In this document: in pieces, positions 17,619-28,000 of the stretch | Position numbering within the stretch: position 1 is the first letter of the stretch | Layout: each line of letters starts with the position of its first letter | NCBI RefSeq assembly: GCF_000006405.1 | Contig: NW_003210318.1 | Location: 11,848-45,458, forward strand | DNA: 33,611 bases | DNA from: Perkinsus marinus ATCC 50983 | Lineage: Eukaryota > Perkinsozoa > Perkinsida > Perkinsidae | Direction: 5' to 3' | Notes under the pieces: model-generated | Database searches by the model: none | What the model saw: the letters and a program-made list of their open reading frames with translations, nothing else | What the model was told of the DNA's origin: nothing | Made by a program: the position numbers and the translations under genes

Positions 17619-18581
17619 ATGCCCGTCACCGAAAGTGACATCGCTCGCCTCCAACAACAGATCGCCGAGCTAAGTGCCGTCGTCTCTATGAAACAGGACA
17701 TGGCCGTTACGAACGACCAAAGCGGCAATCCTGTTGGTGTGAAAGATTGCCTACTGCTCCTGGAGAACAAGATGAAGGGTATGGAGGATAGAGTGAAGAT
17801 CAGCGTGGCCGATCTGCACACTCTAATTAGTAATAACGAGGAGCGCTTGGATACCATCACTGATAAGCTCAACGACTGTGTCACTAACTTGGACAGGAAA
17901 ATTGACGCGCAGTCCAACATGATGCAGAGTATGTACAAGCTCCTCGACAACATGGCTAATCAGTCGAACAAACAGCAAGCACCCAACCAGGAGGCGAGAC
18001 CAACAACCAAGAACCCAAGATCGCCACCGAGAATCATGACCACCAACTCCCATGCTCGCATCGAGAGAAGTGAGCCCAGCTTTGACTACAAGTCCAACTC
18101 AAGGGTCGTCATCTTTGGCGTCGCCGAGCCGGATGATTCATCGAACACTCTCAACGGAGCTGATACTGGTAGCAGGCCCACGGTCCGAACTCAGGTGGAA
18201 GATGCACTGAAAGCTGCTGGAGTGATCTACGAGGCACCCCACATACGTACCACCAAAAGACTTGGTACATATAACCCAGACAGGAGTGAAACTACAAGGC
18301 CGAGGCCTATATGTGTACAATTCTCCTCACCCGACGTCGCTAGCACCTTCTTGCGCGAGAACGGCGGCAAACTGCGATGTCACGGAATTAATATGAAATG
18401 GTGGAGGCCGGGTAAGCCGAGAGTAGGTCAATATGAGAGGTTTTCGCCCACTATATCATCGAGAATTGACCATATAGAAGCTCTGTTGAAAAAAGAGTTC
18501 GCCCAACGCAGGGTGGCCGGTGGAAGGAAAAATAGATTTTCTTTCTTTCATTTCTTTTTTTTCAGAAAATTAGGCAAGTAA
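17619..18581 (+). CDS. LINE ORF1 protein, coiled coil plus RRM-like domain
   Basis: It encodes 320 aa from the first ATG after the leader-like sequence. Residues 5-115 are heptad-rich (ARLQQQIAELSAVV, NNEERLDTITDKL) and predicted to form coiled coils. A Pro/Gln/Ser linker follows. Around 150-280 there is an RRM-like fold with RVVIFGVAEP as the first strand and RPICVQFSSPDVASTFLREN later. This is the layout of L1/CR1-type ORF1 RNA-binding chaperones. The last about 20 residues become Phe-rich (FSFFHFFFFRKLGK) because the frame runs into an AAATAGATTTTCTTTC repeat. The true C-terminus may therefore have been altered by an insertion there. Confidence 0.8.
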   Translation: MPVTESDIARLQQQIAELSAVVSMKQDMAVTNDQSGNPVGVKDCLLLLENKMKGMEDRVKISVADLHTLISNNEERLDTITDKLNDCVTNLDRKIDAQSNMMQSMYKLLDNMANQSNKQQAPNQEARPTTKNPRSPPRIMTTNSHARIERSEPSFDYKSNSRVVIFGVAEPDDSSNTLNGADTGSRPTVRTQVEDALKAAGVIYEAPHIRTTKRLGTYNPDRSETTRPRPICVQFSSPDVASTFLRENGGKLRCHGINMKWWRPGKPRVGQYERFSPTISSRIDHIEALLKKEFAQRRVAGGRKNRFSFFHFFFFRKLGK

Positions 18582-18663
18582 GGAAACTTGCGAAGGAAAG
18601 AATGATCCTATTTTTCTGGGCGGCCTTCGGCCGCCTCCTTCGAAGCAAGCTGTTTTACTACAA

Positions 18664-18690
18664 ACTGCCCTACAAATTTTGTAGGGCAGT
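18664..18690. repeat. Single-base-centred palindrome, 13-bp arms
   Basis: The arm ACTGCCCTACAAA is followed by T and the exact complement. It is a strong hairpin in RNA of either strand. Confidence 0.9.
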
Positions 18691-18986
18691 GCCTTCTGAG
18701 GCCGTATGCGGATCCTGATGCTTGCATCACTAGGAGTGATTCACTACCCCTGAGTAAACTCACCCACTGATACCGATGCGTGAGTAAAATGGGGCAGTGA
18801 TGTTGAGTACGCGAGTCAGATTATATTACGCAGGATAGTATGCAAGATTCAAGATGCTGATTCCTGATCTCTGAGTAACAGTATTGATTCACGATGGTGG
18901 ATCAAACTCGCGTGATGCAAATCACTATACGTACTCAGAACCTGATGCAGATGGATAATTCCTCGTTAATCACGCCAAATTTACAC

Positions 18987-19015
18987 GTAAAAACGCGCAG
19001 TCTGCGCGTTTTTAC
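18987..19015. repeat. Single-base-centred palindrome, 14-bp arms
   Basis: The arm is GTAAAAACGCGCAG with centre T. It shares its last two bases with the next palindrome, so two perfect hairpins are stacked head to tail. Confidence 0.9.
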
Positions 19016-19058
19016 CCCCGGTAATGGGTCTGCGCGGCGCAGACCCATTACCGGGGGT
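19014..19058. repeat. Single-base-centred palindrome, 22-bp perfect arms
   Basis: The left arm runs 19014-19035, a lone G is at 19036, and the right arm 19037-19058 is its exact complement. The arm starts ACCCCCGG and ends CTGCGC. It is the longest perfect inverted repeat I found. Confidence 0.95.
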
Positions 19059-19087
19059 TTTTCGCCGCGACCCTCATGGGGGATGCT

Positions 19088-19106
19088 GATTCAAAAGTTT
19101 TGAATC
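19088..19106. repeat. Single-base-centred palindrome, 9-bp arms
   Basis: The arm is GATTCAAAA with centre G. It lies 30 bp after the 22-bp palindrome. Confidence 0.85.
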
Positions 19107-19450
19107 AAAACCCCGAGTAACGTCTTGCAATCTTGAACTTTCGTAATTTGGTATGAAATTCGAGAGGTTAGGCTGAATCGGTAAAGTTGGAAAAAGCTTG
19201 TACCAGTAATTGAACCCGAGTCGAATTACTCGGATTGTCACGGTGATGCGAGTGTGTAAGATGCTTTAAAAAGGCGGTCGCCTAGAATAGAACCGGCGAC
19301 CTATCCGTGCATCAGAGTAGGTCGCTGATCGCGATGAGGCCAGAATCGCAGTTCTCGATCATCGAAATGATTTTGACGAAATCCAGACGTCTCCGCGAAA
19401 AAATGTACTTTTTGGTCTGCGCACCTTCCGGGCGCGCGCTATCCACAAAC

Positions 19451-19482
19451 GGAAGGAAAAATAGATTTCTATTTTTCCTTCC
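19451..19482. repeat. Inverted repeat, 15-bp arms, 2-nt centre
   Basis: The arm is GGAAGGAAAAATAGA with centre TT. Part of the arm recurs at 18525-18540 and again, inverted, near 18606-18616, marking both edges of the inter-ORF region. Confidence 0.85.
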
Positions 19483-19660
19483 CTCCGCAGGAAAAATAGG
19501 GAGGAATGAAAGAAAGAATGGAAATTTCAGCCACCCTGGCCCAACGAGTACCCCATAGCTCGCATGCCGTATCCAACTCGATTTTTCACAACTAACTATT
19601 AGTAGTAACTACGTAGCTATCAGAACCAATGAAGATCATAGTAATGTAGATAGTCCGTTA

Positions 19661-22600
19661 ATGATAGAATCTGCTGGAGCACTGCCTCCCACTCTTTCTA
19701 ATGTAGCAAAGTCATCCCTGTCACGGGATACGACCTATAGACGTACAATGCGGACTCCGAATCATGAGCCTACAGTATCATTTCGTGTATCACAGCAATA
19801 CTCTGACATTGAATTGTGTAGTTACGATAAATCGTGTCATTTCTTTCCAAAAAGAAATACAAAAGAAATGAAAAGAGGCCCTAAAGTTTCAAAAGAACAT
19901 CAAAAGAAAAAACAAAAGAGGGGGGATAGGCCCAACAAAAAAGAATGCACGAAAAACCCCCAAAAACACGCCTCAAATAGTGAGGATGATGATGTATCTC
20001 ACAGGTTCGATTGTATTAAAGGGAAGAGAGAAACGTTACTAGGGCGTGGATCAACCTTCCGGGTTGGTACTCTCAACGTCCAATCAGCGAGGTCACGGTT
20101 CCGGCTCGATAATCTCACTAGAATGATTGAGGGAGATTGCTGTGATATACTGATACTCTGCGAAACTCACTGTATGCTCGTTACCAATATAGCGAGCAAA
20201 ACAATATTAAATGCAGACAATGATGGTGTCAAGGCGGTGATCTCTCTCAGGGCAAAGAGAAATCAGATTTGCCACAAAGTTATTGGACAGAGGATTATGG
20301 TTATGAGATTCTACTCGAGACTCATTCGCGTCACTATCATTGGTGTATACTGGCCAGCGCAGACCTCCTCTCGGTCAAAACAAGAACTCGAAGACTTTGC
20401 CGACTCACTGTCCAGTGTAATTAGTGAGGTATCACAGAGGGACTTACTGATTGTCTTGGGAGACTTCAACGCCACCGGATACAACTGGGGATTGCTTTAC
20501 AATATCACTGAGGGCCACAGCTTATGCGTACCCCAACAAACTAAGTTCCACCATCTTAAAGAAGTGGGAACGTGGACTCCACCCGGAGCGACACGGAGAC
20601 AAGCCAACCCCATTGACTTAGTCATGGTGAGGAAGCACCAAGTGAATATGATAGAGGAGATGCAAATCATCACCCCGAATTTCATCGAGACTGATCATAT
20701 GATGGTGACAGCAAGGTTCGGACTTCATGTGAATAAGAAATATCTGGGTAGGAAAGTATCTGCCAGAAGTGGATCACCGATATATAGACCAATACAGGAC
20801 TCGTCAAATATCACAAAGATGGAGGCAGCGTTGAGAAATGGATTGCGATCACTTGATGAGCGGGTAGACGACTGCGATATTGACCTACTATGGAATGACT
20901 TCAAGGAGAGTGTGCGACAAAGCTACGAGTTGGCAAAAGAACGAGAAGTAGACAACCGCTACGGAAGAACACCGGCCAGCGGCCGTGGGAGCAGAAAAGA
21001 ATTACGAGCAGGGATTCATCAAGCAGTTGAAGAGATCAGGCACACCCCCATGCATGATCACCGATCAATATGGAGTCTTCTCCGTAAAAGATTGGGAGTT
21101 AAAGGTAGGAGTGATACCATACTGGGGATCCTACAAGCCGAGGACTTCGCAGCATACATGAGAGAGCTGTACACACCACCAGATTACAACAATCCGAGGG
21201 TACCAGCGAGAGAGACAGGGAGACCCGTTGGCTATCGGGATCCCGAGGAGGACCCTCAACCGGCACCGGCACCACCTTCCCCGAACGAGGTCTTCGAGGC
21301 TACAGCTAGGTTGAAGAGGGGCAAGGGCCCAGGTATCGATGGGATCAGCGGAGACCTTCTCAAACAAAGCCCAGTTTTGCAGCGATGGATCCATAAGATA
21401 TGTGAGAAATGTTTCGTGGCAGAAAAGCAGCCAACTGAATGGCTAACGAGTGAAGTGACACTCATCAAGAAGGGCCGGAAAGCGGCAGACACAGTGATGT
21501 CCTATCGAACGGTGATGGCACAAGTAGCGGCGGCGAAAATTTACTCAGCGGTTATATTGGGAAGGATCAGAGACCAGTTGGATGAAAGGATTCACCACTC
21601 ACAATGCGGATTCAGAAAACTTCGGTCTGCAGTTGGAGTCATACATGCCACGCAATTGCTGAGAGATGCATGCATAGCATATAATCGACCCCTCTGCCTA
21701 CTGATGGCAGACTGGAAGAAGGCATTCGATAAGTTGGATAGGAAGTTCATGACGGACTGTCTACAAGCGGCGGGTATTCACCCAAAATATTTGAGAATAA
21801 TAGAGCAGAGCTATTCGGATGCAGTGGCATCATTGACAGTTCATAGGAAGACCTGTGAAGTAAAGTTGGGATCAGGAGTTAAGCAGGGCGATATATGGAG
21901 CCCCATTATCTTCATAACATCACTGGATATGATATTGAGACGAAGTACAATAACTGCAAAGCGTGGTTTCGTCCTTCTCAGAGAGCATGACTACACCCAT
22001 CGACACACTCGATTCTCTGAAAGATCGTATAGCTTACAAGAACCTATCGGGTGCCTATGCTTCGCTGATGATATTACGGTCCCAACAAACTCTCAAGAAG
22101 AGAGTGACATTGCACTGGATGCGTTAGAAGAGGAGGCTGCCCCAGCAAATCTCAGCTTGGGAATCGGTGAACCGGAATGTAAGACAAGGAGGCTACTTAT
22201 CAATTGTCAACACGACAGCGAGCACAACAGAGTGGCAGTGGTTACGGAGTATCGGCAACTGGGAGTCTTAATATCTAGTGAAGCTGGATACGCGAAGGCA
22301 ATACGTGATCGGATTCGAGTCGCGGGGGCCAACCTTCATCGGCTCCACAACATCTGGAAGTCCCACGACATCGGTATTCGAGGTAAGATGGTTGTGATGA
22401 GGTCCGTCGTCTTTGCTTCGCTCTTCTATGGATCGGAGACTATGGCCCTTAATAAGGAGGAGACACAAATGTATAAGACGTTCTACAATACATGCTTAAG
22501 GAAAGTGATTCGGTTACCTCCGATGACGACGATGTCTTCCAAGGAGCTCTGCGCTCGTACACGTTCAGCAGGATGTTTGAATGAACTCCGTGCGAGAAGA

Positions 22601-22849
22601 TTGAGATGGTATGGACATCTAATGAGATCACCGGATGATAACGTGGCCAAGAGATTATTAGAGTGGAACCCGAGAGTGCACAATGGATTCTCGAGGCGCC
22701 CAGGTAGGCCTCGTCAGTCGTGGCTAGAGTTGATCAAACACGACATGATAGAGACAGGCGTTAAAACGAGCACAGCAAGAAATAGAACTTTGTGGGAGCG
22801 GAGGATCCGTTTGGGCTGTAACATGCCGCTGAAGCATGATATGGTGTAA
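19661..22849 (+). CDS. LINE ORF2: APE-type endonuclease and reverse transcriptase
   Basis: It encodes 1062 aa. Residues 1-130 are Lys-rich and unassigned. From about 135 the endonuclease/exonuclease/phosphatase fold shows TLNVQSAR, LCETHC, GDFNATG (about 267) and ETDHMMV (about 343). The reverse transcriptase follows: KGPGIDGISG (about 556), LIKKG, CGFRKLRS, ADWKKAFDKLD (about 683), GVKQGD and FADDI (about 800), where F replaces the usual first Y. The C-terminus has RLRWYGHLMR and RRPGRPRQSW, common at the end of several LINE clades. I see no RNase H domain. No stop or frameshift is present. The protein makes the target-primed DNA copy of the element. Confidence 0.93.
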   Translation: MIESAGALPPTLSNVAKSSLSRDTTYRRTMRTPNHEPTVSFRVSQQYSDIELCSYDKSCHFFPKRNTKEMKRGPKVSKEHQKKKQKRGDRPNKKECTKNPQKHASNSEDDDVSHRFDCIKGKRETLLGRGSTFRVGTLNVQSARSRFRLDNLTRMIEGDCCDILILCETHCMLVTNIASKTILNADNDGVKAVISLRAKRNQICHKVIGQRIMVMRFYSRLIRVTIIGVYWPAQTSSRSKQELEDFADSLSSVISEVSQRDLLIVLGDFNATGYNWGLLYNITEGHSLCVPQQTKFHHLKEVGTWTPPGATRRQANPIDLVMVRKHQVNMIEEMQIITPNFIETDHMMVTARFGLHVNKKYLGRKVSARSGSPIYRPIQDSSNITKMEAALRNGLRSLDERVDDCDIDLLWNDFKESVRQSYELAKEREVDNRYGRTPASGRGSRKELRAGIHQAVEEIRHTPMHDHRSIWSLLRKRLGVKGRSDTILGILQAEDFAAYMRELYTPPDYNNPRVPARETGRPVGYRDPEEDPQPAPAPPSPNEVFEATARLKRGKGPGIDGISGDLLKQSPVLQRWIHKICEKCFVAEKQPTEWLTSEVTLIKKGRKAADTVMSYRTVMAQVAAAKIYSAVILGRIRDQLDERIHHSQCGFRKLRSAVGVIHATQLLRDACIAYNRPLCLLMADWKKAFDKLDRKFMTDCLQAAGIHPKYLRIIEQSYSDAVASLTVHRKTCEVKLGSGVKQGDIWSPIIFITSLDMILRRSTITAKRGFVLLREHDYTHRHTRFSERSYSLQEPIGCLCFADDITVPTNSQEESDIALDALEEEAAPANLSLGIGEPECKTRRLLINCQHDSEHNRVAVVTEYRQLGVLISSEAGYAKAIRDRIRVAGANLHRLHNIWKSHDIGIRGKMVVMRSVVFASLFYGSETMALNKEETQMYKTFYNTCLRKVIRLPPMTTMSSKELCARTRSAGCLNELRARRLRWYGHLMRSPDDNVAKRLLEWNPRVHNGFSRRPGRPRQSWLELIKHDMIETGVKTSTARNRTLWERRIRLGCNMPLKHDMV

Positions 22850-22975
22850 AAAAAAGATAAAAAAAAAAGAAAAAAAAGCAAAAAAAAGATAAAAAAAAGA
22901 AAAAAAAGATAAAAAAAAAGAAAAAAAAAGATAAAAAAAGGCAAAAAAAAACAAAAAAAAGCGCAAAAAAATACA
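22847..22975 (+). repeat. A-rich tract directly after ORF2
   Basis: This tract of about 125 bp consists of runs of 6-9 A separated by GAT, G, GC and C. The ORF2 stop codon TAA is its first element. About 200 bp of 3' sequence follow it, so it is not the terminal poly(A). It may be a former poly(A) tail to which the present 3' end was added. Confidence 0.75.
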
Positions 22976-23176
22976 CAATGAAGAGCATGAATGCACGTTC
23001 TGCTGTGTAGCAATGGTATCAATGCAACTATTATAGGCGCAAGCCTACTGTATTTTTTTTTCTTCTGCGGTCTGGTCAGCCCTATACTTGACCTCATAAA
23101 CTCCGTTGCTGCACTAGGTGTAGCTCGGAGTCGCCTAGCCGTACGACGGCTGCGAGCGAGAGAGAGAGAGAGAGAG

Positions 23177-24665
23177 ATCTCAATCGTACTAGTCTGCAAC
23201 TAGTGCGCCAGTGTGGCTAGATGCTGCTTTGCGTTTCGTCTGTGGCTCCTGGTCATTCAGTATTTTTGTTCGCTCAACCTGGTTTTCCCCCAGTGCTTCA
23301 CTCTTGAGAATCTTGTATGGTGACTCTCATGTCGGGCGCATCTGAAGCTCGAATCTGCTGAGTTCAGATATTCTGTCAAACGGAGCAGACGATCTCAATG
23401 TCGACCGTGTGGAGACTCACAGTCGACTTTATCTGTTGTTTTGACTGTCAAGAAGTATGCATGCCATGCACTTCTACGAGAAAATATAAGCATGAAGTGA
23501 ACGAAGTACATCACTGAGGTACTGATGATCAGCGCATTTGCAGAGTATACATACTCAGTCGAGTTGAGTGAATTCGCAGATGTAGTGCAGTTACTGCGAG
23601 CATATAGTGAAGAACATAGAGTCATAAGTTTGCAAGATTCCCTCAATCTTGTGATGGATTTCTTAGGAATCATTCCTAGCAGAATAGAGGTCAGTACCGA
23701 TTGAACTGGGCTCGGTAACTCGGGTTGCATCCATCATTATATGATAATCTTTTAGGTCAGTAGTGCTGACTCAGCACCTCTTTCGAGCTCGCTTGCAGCT
23801 GTTCAATGCACCTTATGCCAAATTCCTGCCGGAACTGCGGCCTTGGAACGTTCGTTCAGCTCTGGGAAATTCGTCACGAAGTAGGATCGATGCATCGTGT
23901 TCGTAAATTGCGAAGCGATTCGTTTAGTTATTGACTGTTCCCACTACCAGGTGCCAACCTGACTCAGGTTGGCACCTAGTTCTGGACCTGGCATATTGAT
24001 CTCAGGTTACCTGAGATCTATATGATTGCTGCTCAGGGTCAACAGACTTCAAGCAGAGACATTCACTGATGTTTACTTACGATACAAGACCCGCAAGAGC
24101 TTGGGATTGATAGATTCTGAGTCAAGTGATATGCAGCTCCCTGAACAACCCAATTGATGATGCATTGGTGCATGAATATACTTGTTTAATCAAGACTTGA
24201 GTTCTCTTGAGTTGAGTGGTTCTTAGCCACAGTGCTGCAAAATACGTTCGCTTTTTTTATCTGGGTTTAATGGTTCTATCGTGGTGATCAGAAGTTCTGA
24301 TTCAGAACAGATGAAAAGATGCTTCTGAAGATTTTTCATTTTTTGCCGTTTTTTGCTCTTTTTAGCCACTTTTGGCATTTTCCCCCGCTTTTTCCCTCTT
24401 CTTCCCCTCTTTTGCCAAGTACCAGGAAATGGCAGGAAAATTTCACTGGAAAAATTGGCAATAGAAGAATTGTTGCCATTTTTGAGCACCCCGATTCAGC
24501 CTAAGCATTGAGCATACTCGGTCTGTTCCTAAACGAGTAACTACGAACCGGCTACTTGGTGGTGTCTGTTACCGATCGTGGAATTGTCCTAATTGCAGCG
24601 GCCGGCATTGACACAGTTGAAAGGTAATATAAATACTGATGTGGTGACTATATTCGTAGGTCGGG
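23177..24665 (+). repeat. Right copy of the 1.48-kb direct repeat
   Basis: It is nearly identical to 16094-17568 and begins right after the LINE (GA)n tail. It includes the hAT dimerisation motif again (around 23818-23880) and the 8-bp hAT target site (about 24495). It has 14 extra bases at about 24294-24307. Beyond 24665 the transposase reading continues ATTGTTG, as in the intact gene, so this copy keeps the original right flank. Confidence 0.9.
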
Positions 24666-24672
24666 ATTGTTG
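24494..24672 (+). pseudogene. DDE-transposase pseudogene, right piece
   Basis: It duplicates 17397-17568 and adds seven further bases (ATTGTTG) that match the intact gene before homology ends near 24672. Array-derived sequence follows at once. Confidence 0.65.
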
Positions 24673-24682
24673 CCCGACTGCT

Positions 24683-24715
24683 GCATCATTACACAAATGA
24701 TATGCACCGCTAGTC
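24683..24715 (+). tRNA. 5' end of a tRNA-Gly gene, split from its body by a transposon
   Basis: CATCATTACACAAATGATAT matches the array sequence just upstream of each tRNA-Gly. It is followed by GCACCGCTAGTC (24704-24715), the acceptor 5' strand and start of the D-arm. The remainder of the tRNA begins at 29387 with CTAGTCTAATGG. The six bases CTAGTC are present on both sides. Confidence 0.75.
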
Positions 24716-24758
24716 GTATGTTTGGAAGTTCTGCCGCTGCGCTACTAGGGGGGCTTCG

Positions 24759-24768
24759 ATATATAAAA
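24759..24768 (+). promoter_or_regulatory. TATA-like sequence upstream of the transposase gene
   Basis: ATATATAAAA lies 245 bp upstream of the proposed ATG at 25013. A pair of complementary G/C runs follows (CCCCCCTAAG near 24866 and GGGGGC near 24887). This is a composition-based call only. Confidence 0.25.
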
Positions 24769-25012
24769 ACCGCTTTTTCGTCACATTTCTTGTCTTTCGT
24801 CTCTTTTTTATGTTTATCTTACTTGTTAGTCTTCTCATTTAGTGAGTGAAAGCCTTTGTCGCCCCCCCTAAGCGTGCTGTTGAGGGGGCTTCTATTGCTT
24901 AGGTGGGCTTCGGTAGGAACAATCTCGCTCGCCCATATTTTTATTCCTCTGTGTTTTGAGTTGCTGAGTCCATTGATGGCTGCTGATGTTTTTCTAAGTA
25001 TCTGTTGTTCTT

Positions 25013-28000
25013 ATGCCTCATGATCGTCTGACGAGGCAGCAGGCTGAGGAGAAGTATAAAGACCTCATCCTCGCCTGGAAGAGAGGCGAGAATCCGCGGC
25101 CCAGCCGATCGGGTATTGGACTATGATAGTCCGACTATCGGGTGGTTTAGTTGTGTATTGTACATTAGGGCGTCTTCCAAAGGAGGTGGAAAAAATCAGG
25201 GATGCAATATTCAAAGAAAGAGTGGCGGTTGCGAAACGCAATAATTGGTTCGCGAAGAAGAGCGAAGGTGAGATCTAGAATCCTCGTTGATGGACTGTGT
25301 TCTTGTGAGGCATAACTCTGCTACACATTACTAGTTACCAGCAGATTAGCGCTATCCACCAGTCATGCATTCAGATACATCCATCGCTCAGTGCTCAACG
25401 ACACCATCACCAGAAGCACCATCAACGGTATCAGCACCATCATCAGTTGTCAGAGAACAACCTCCAAAATCTGGTCAACGCCAGCCGTGGCTACATGATC
25501 CGCAGACTGTCCAGGACTTAGAAGCGTTAATAGGGCGCCTGTCTGAGATCGACAATAGCCGCCCTGGTCTTTATCATTTCAAATGCCCTACTCCAGAGGA
25601 AGCCATGCGCAGTTCAGCTGTAGGGTCCATACCCGACAAGCTACGCGGTCGTGATCTCTGGCTTTGGCATCCCCATGGTGGCCGATGCCCGGTTTGTAAC
25701 AGTGCTGACATTACCTCGGTCAAGCAGTTGATCCCAGCCAAGGTTGTTTACAGTGATGAAGTCGACGGAGCCTGGCATTCTCGTCTGATATCGACTAGAC
25801 GGCGATGTGGTAACCCACAGTGTCAGCATTGCTTTAGCAGTCTCAACTATAAGTATATTGATACCTTGCCCGATATCGTCAGTGATGGGATCTTAAGTCG
25901 GTTCGTGCTGGGCAAACAGAGCATAATTCCAGTATCAATCATCCGACGGCTACGGGATGGCGGGCTAGTGAGTAGGGAGGCAGAGGTGATAAGGGGTTTG
26001 GAGAGCGTAGCTCTTGGTAGGCGACGGGCATTTTTCAATGAGTATAAACGACGATGTGAGAATGGAACCCTAATCTCCACCGTGTCAGCTTCCGCGAGGG
26101 AAATCTGCCGTCTATCGGCGGAGGAGGCTATACCTGATCAACCTGCCCGCATCTCACATTTGGTATTGAAATATGCTCTATTGAAGGACTTCGAGCTGCA
26201 TAAAGCAGATCTTCTACGGGAACTGAGCTCCCATAAAGTTCAATTTAGCCTGAGTATTGATCATACTCGATCTGTACCTAAACGGGTGAGTACGAACCGT
26301 AATGGCTATTTGGTGGTATTCGTGGCCGATGGTGGAATGGTTCTGAATGCAGTATCGACAGAGTCGACGAGCATGGCCGAGTTGGCGCCGGCATTGGCGC
26401 AGTTGAAAGATAATATCAGCACTGATGTGGTGACGATATTCGTAGATCGGGATTGTTGTCAGACGGTTGGTGACAACAACAGGCGATTGATAGCCAAGGC
26501 ACTCGATAGGGAGCCGGAGACTATCGAGTTAAAACTAGATGCACTCCACTGCATCTTCAGATTGCTGAGAAACACCGCCGATAATCATCCTCGTCAGAAC
26601 CGTTTCGCAACTGCACTATCAAAGTGCTTTTTCATCGACAATGAGGCTGATCTTATCGAATTTCGAGCTCAGCGAGCTCGTGCTGGATTACTATCGAAAC
26701 CTAGCCGATCTGAGATGAGACGGCATGTGCGTCGGGTGATTCCTCAGCCGGTAGAACTACGACGGAGACTCGAAGTCTGTATTCGATCGTTTTGGGAATT
26801 GGATTGCGAGGGTGAAGCATCTACTCATCAATCCCAGCGTGAGGAGGTCAGTGGACGACCGTTGCCGGGTTCTGTGGGAGTACCTTTATTCAAAGACAGC
26901 TCCTGGCCCACATTCAGGTCGGTATTAGTACATGTGGACAACTACTGTATATCGGATACGTCAACATCGACGGCTTTTGTGAGGGATGCTCAGGGTGGCC
27001 TCAGACATGTTAGAGGGAGCTCTCGGAGTGAATGTCGCCATGCATGCATCAAAAAAGATTTCTCCCAAACAAGCCGGATCTCTGGGGTTTTGCATGATTG
27101 TAAACTGTTATGGCGGATGGTTTACAGCAATAGAAGGCTGAAAATGAAAATGGAAGGTGGAATCGATGGCAAGGAGGCTATCCCCATACCATTGAGCAGC
27201 AGAGAGTATCGATTTGCGGCGACGGCTGGCAGTAGCATCAATGTGACCTCACAGAAGGCAAAAATTGTGTTCGGCGACGAATATTTGGCTCTGACCAACA
27301 AGCAGCGATATCAGGCTATCTGCAAGGAGTGGGAGAATGAGAGGAAGAAAGATGAAGAATCAAGTTCCGCCTCGGATAATGAAGAGGATGGTAATCCTAC
27401 CAACGATCAAGAGAGCGCCATCATGAAATGTATCTCAGGTAATAAGGGGGATATATCATAGTGTTTCAAACTGTGAGTCGTACTCAGGTGATGTGGAAGA
27501 GTCTGATTGTGATTCGGCTGAGTTGAGTACTCCCGATGCTGGAGATTCCAGGGATGACGGTTTCCAAGCTATGCGAATGGGTGGTAAATCACGGAGGCGG
27601 TTTTGCCGGTTACGCGGAAGTCATGCAACAAGTCCCATCATCCGGCTAGCAAACTGGTCAAATATAGTGACTGGTGTAGTACGTGACCTCATAAGTCAAG
27701 TCCCTGACGAGAACCCGGATTCTATTTTTAAATTATATACGAAAAGGGTGTTGGATGAAGTGCACTGTGCTATGACAGATGATGGAGTCAAAGCACCGCT
27801 GCCTCTCCATGCCATTTCCTTGGATGACCTCAAGACTTACATCAAACAGCTGAATCGTACCCGTGCGTCTTCGATTCCTTCTACAGTGCGAGGTCAGGAA
27901 GTGGCAGCCCGGCTCTTCGAAGGAATGAAGCCTCCGATTGATATATCATTCCCTCACACTCATTCCGCCAATCAGCAGATGGTATCTCCCATCAAGTTGG

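Larger units (their letters stand above)
18582..19660 (+). repeat. Inter-ORF region packed with perfect hairpins
   Basis: No ORF longer than about 80 codons is present and I see no protein signature. It contains at least six strong inverted repeats (18619-18635, 18664-18690, 18987-19015, 19014-19058, 19088-19106, 19451-19482) and two tRNA-like T-arm fragments on the minus strand (about 19195-19225 and 19270-19300). AAGGAAAAATAGATTT occurs at both borders (18526 and 19453), so the 0.9 kb between may be a secondary insertion. Confidence 0.6.
17569..23176 (+). mobile_element. LINE-type (non-LTR) retrotransposon, apparently complete
   Basis: The 5.6-kb element has, in order, a leader-like 5' end, ORF1 (17619-18581), a palindrome-rich 1.1-kb inter-ORF region, ORF2 (19661-22849), an A-rich tract, and a 3' tail. 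The tail is a small hairpin (TAGCCGT/ACGGCT) followed by (GA)n at 23157-23176. Both ORFs are open, so the copy may be recent and possibly active. It lies between the 1.48-kb direct repeats. Confidence 0.88.

Noticed and set aside
22714-23199. Minus-strand Phe-rich frames after LINE ORF2
   Set aside because: They are translations of the A-rich tract and carry no real protein signature.
16094-24665. LTR retrotransposon interpretation of the flanking 1.48-kb repeats
   Set aside because: The repeats are made of older hAT and transposase sequence, and the internal element has an APE endonuclease and LINE-type reverse transcriptase with no protease, integrase or RNase H.
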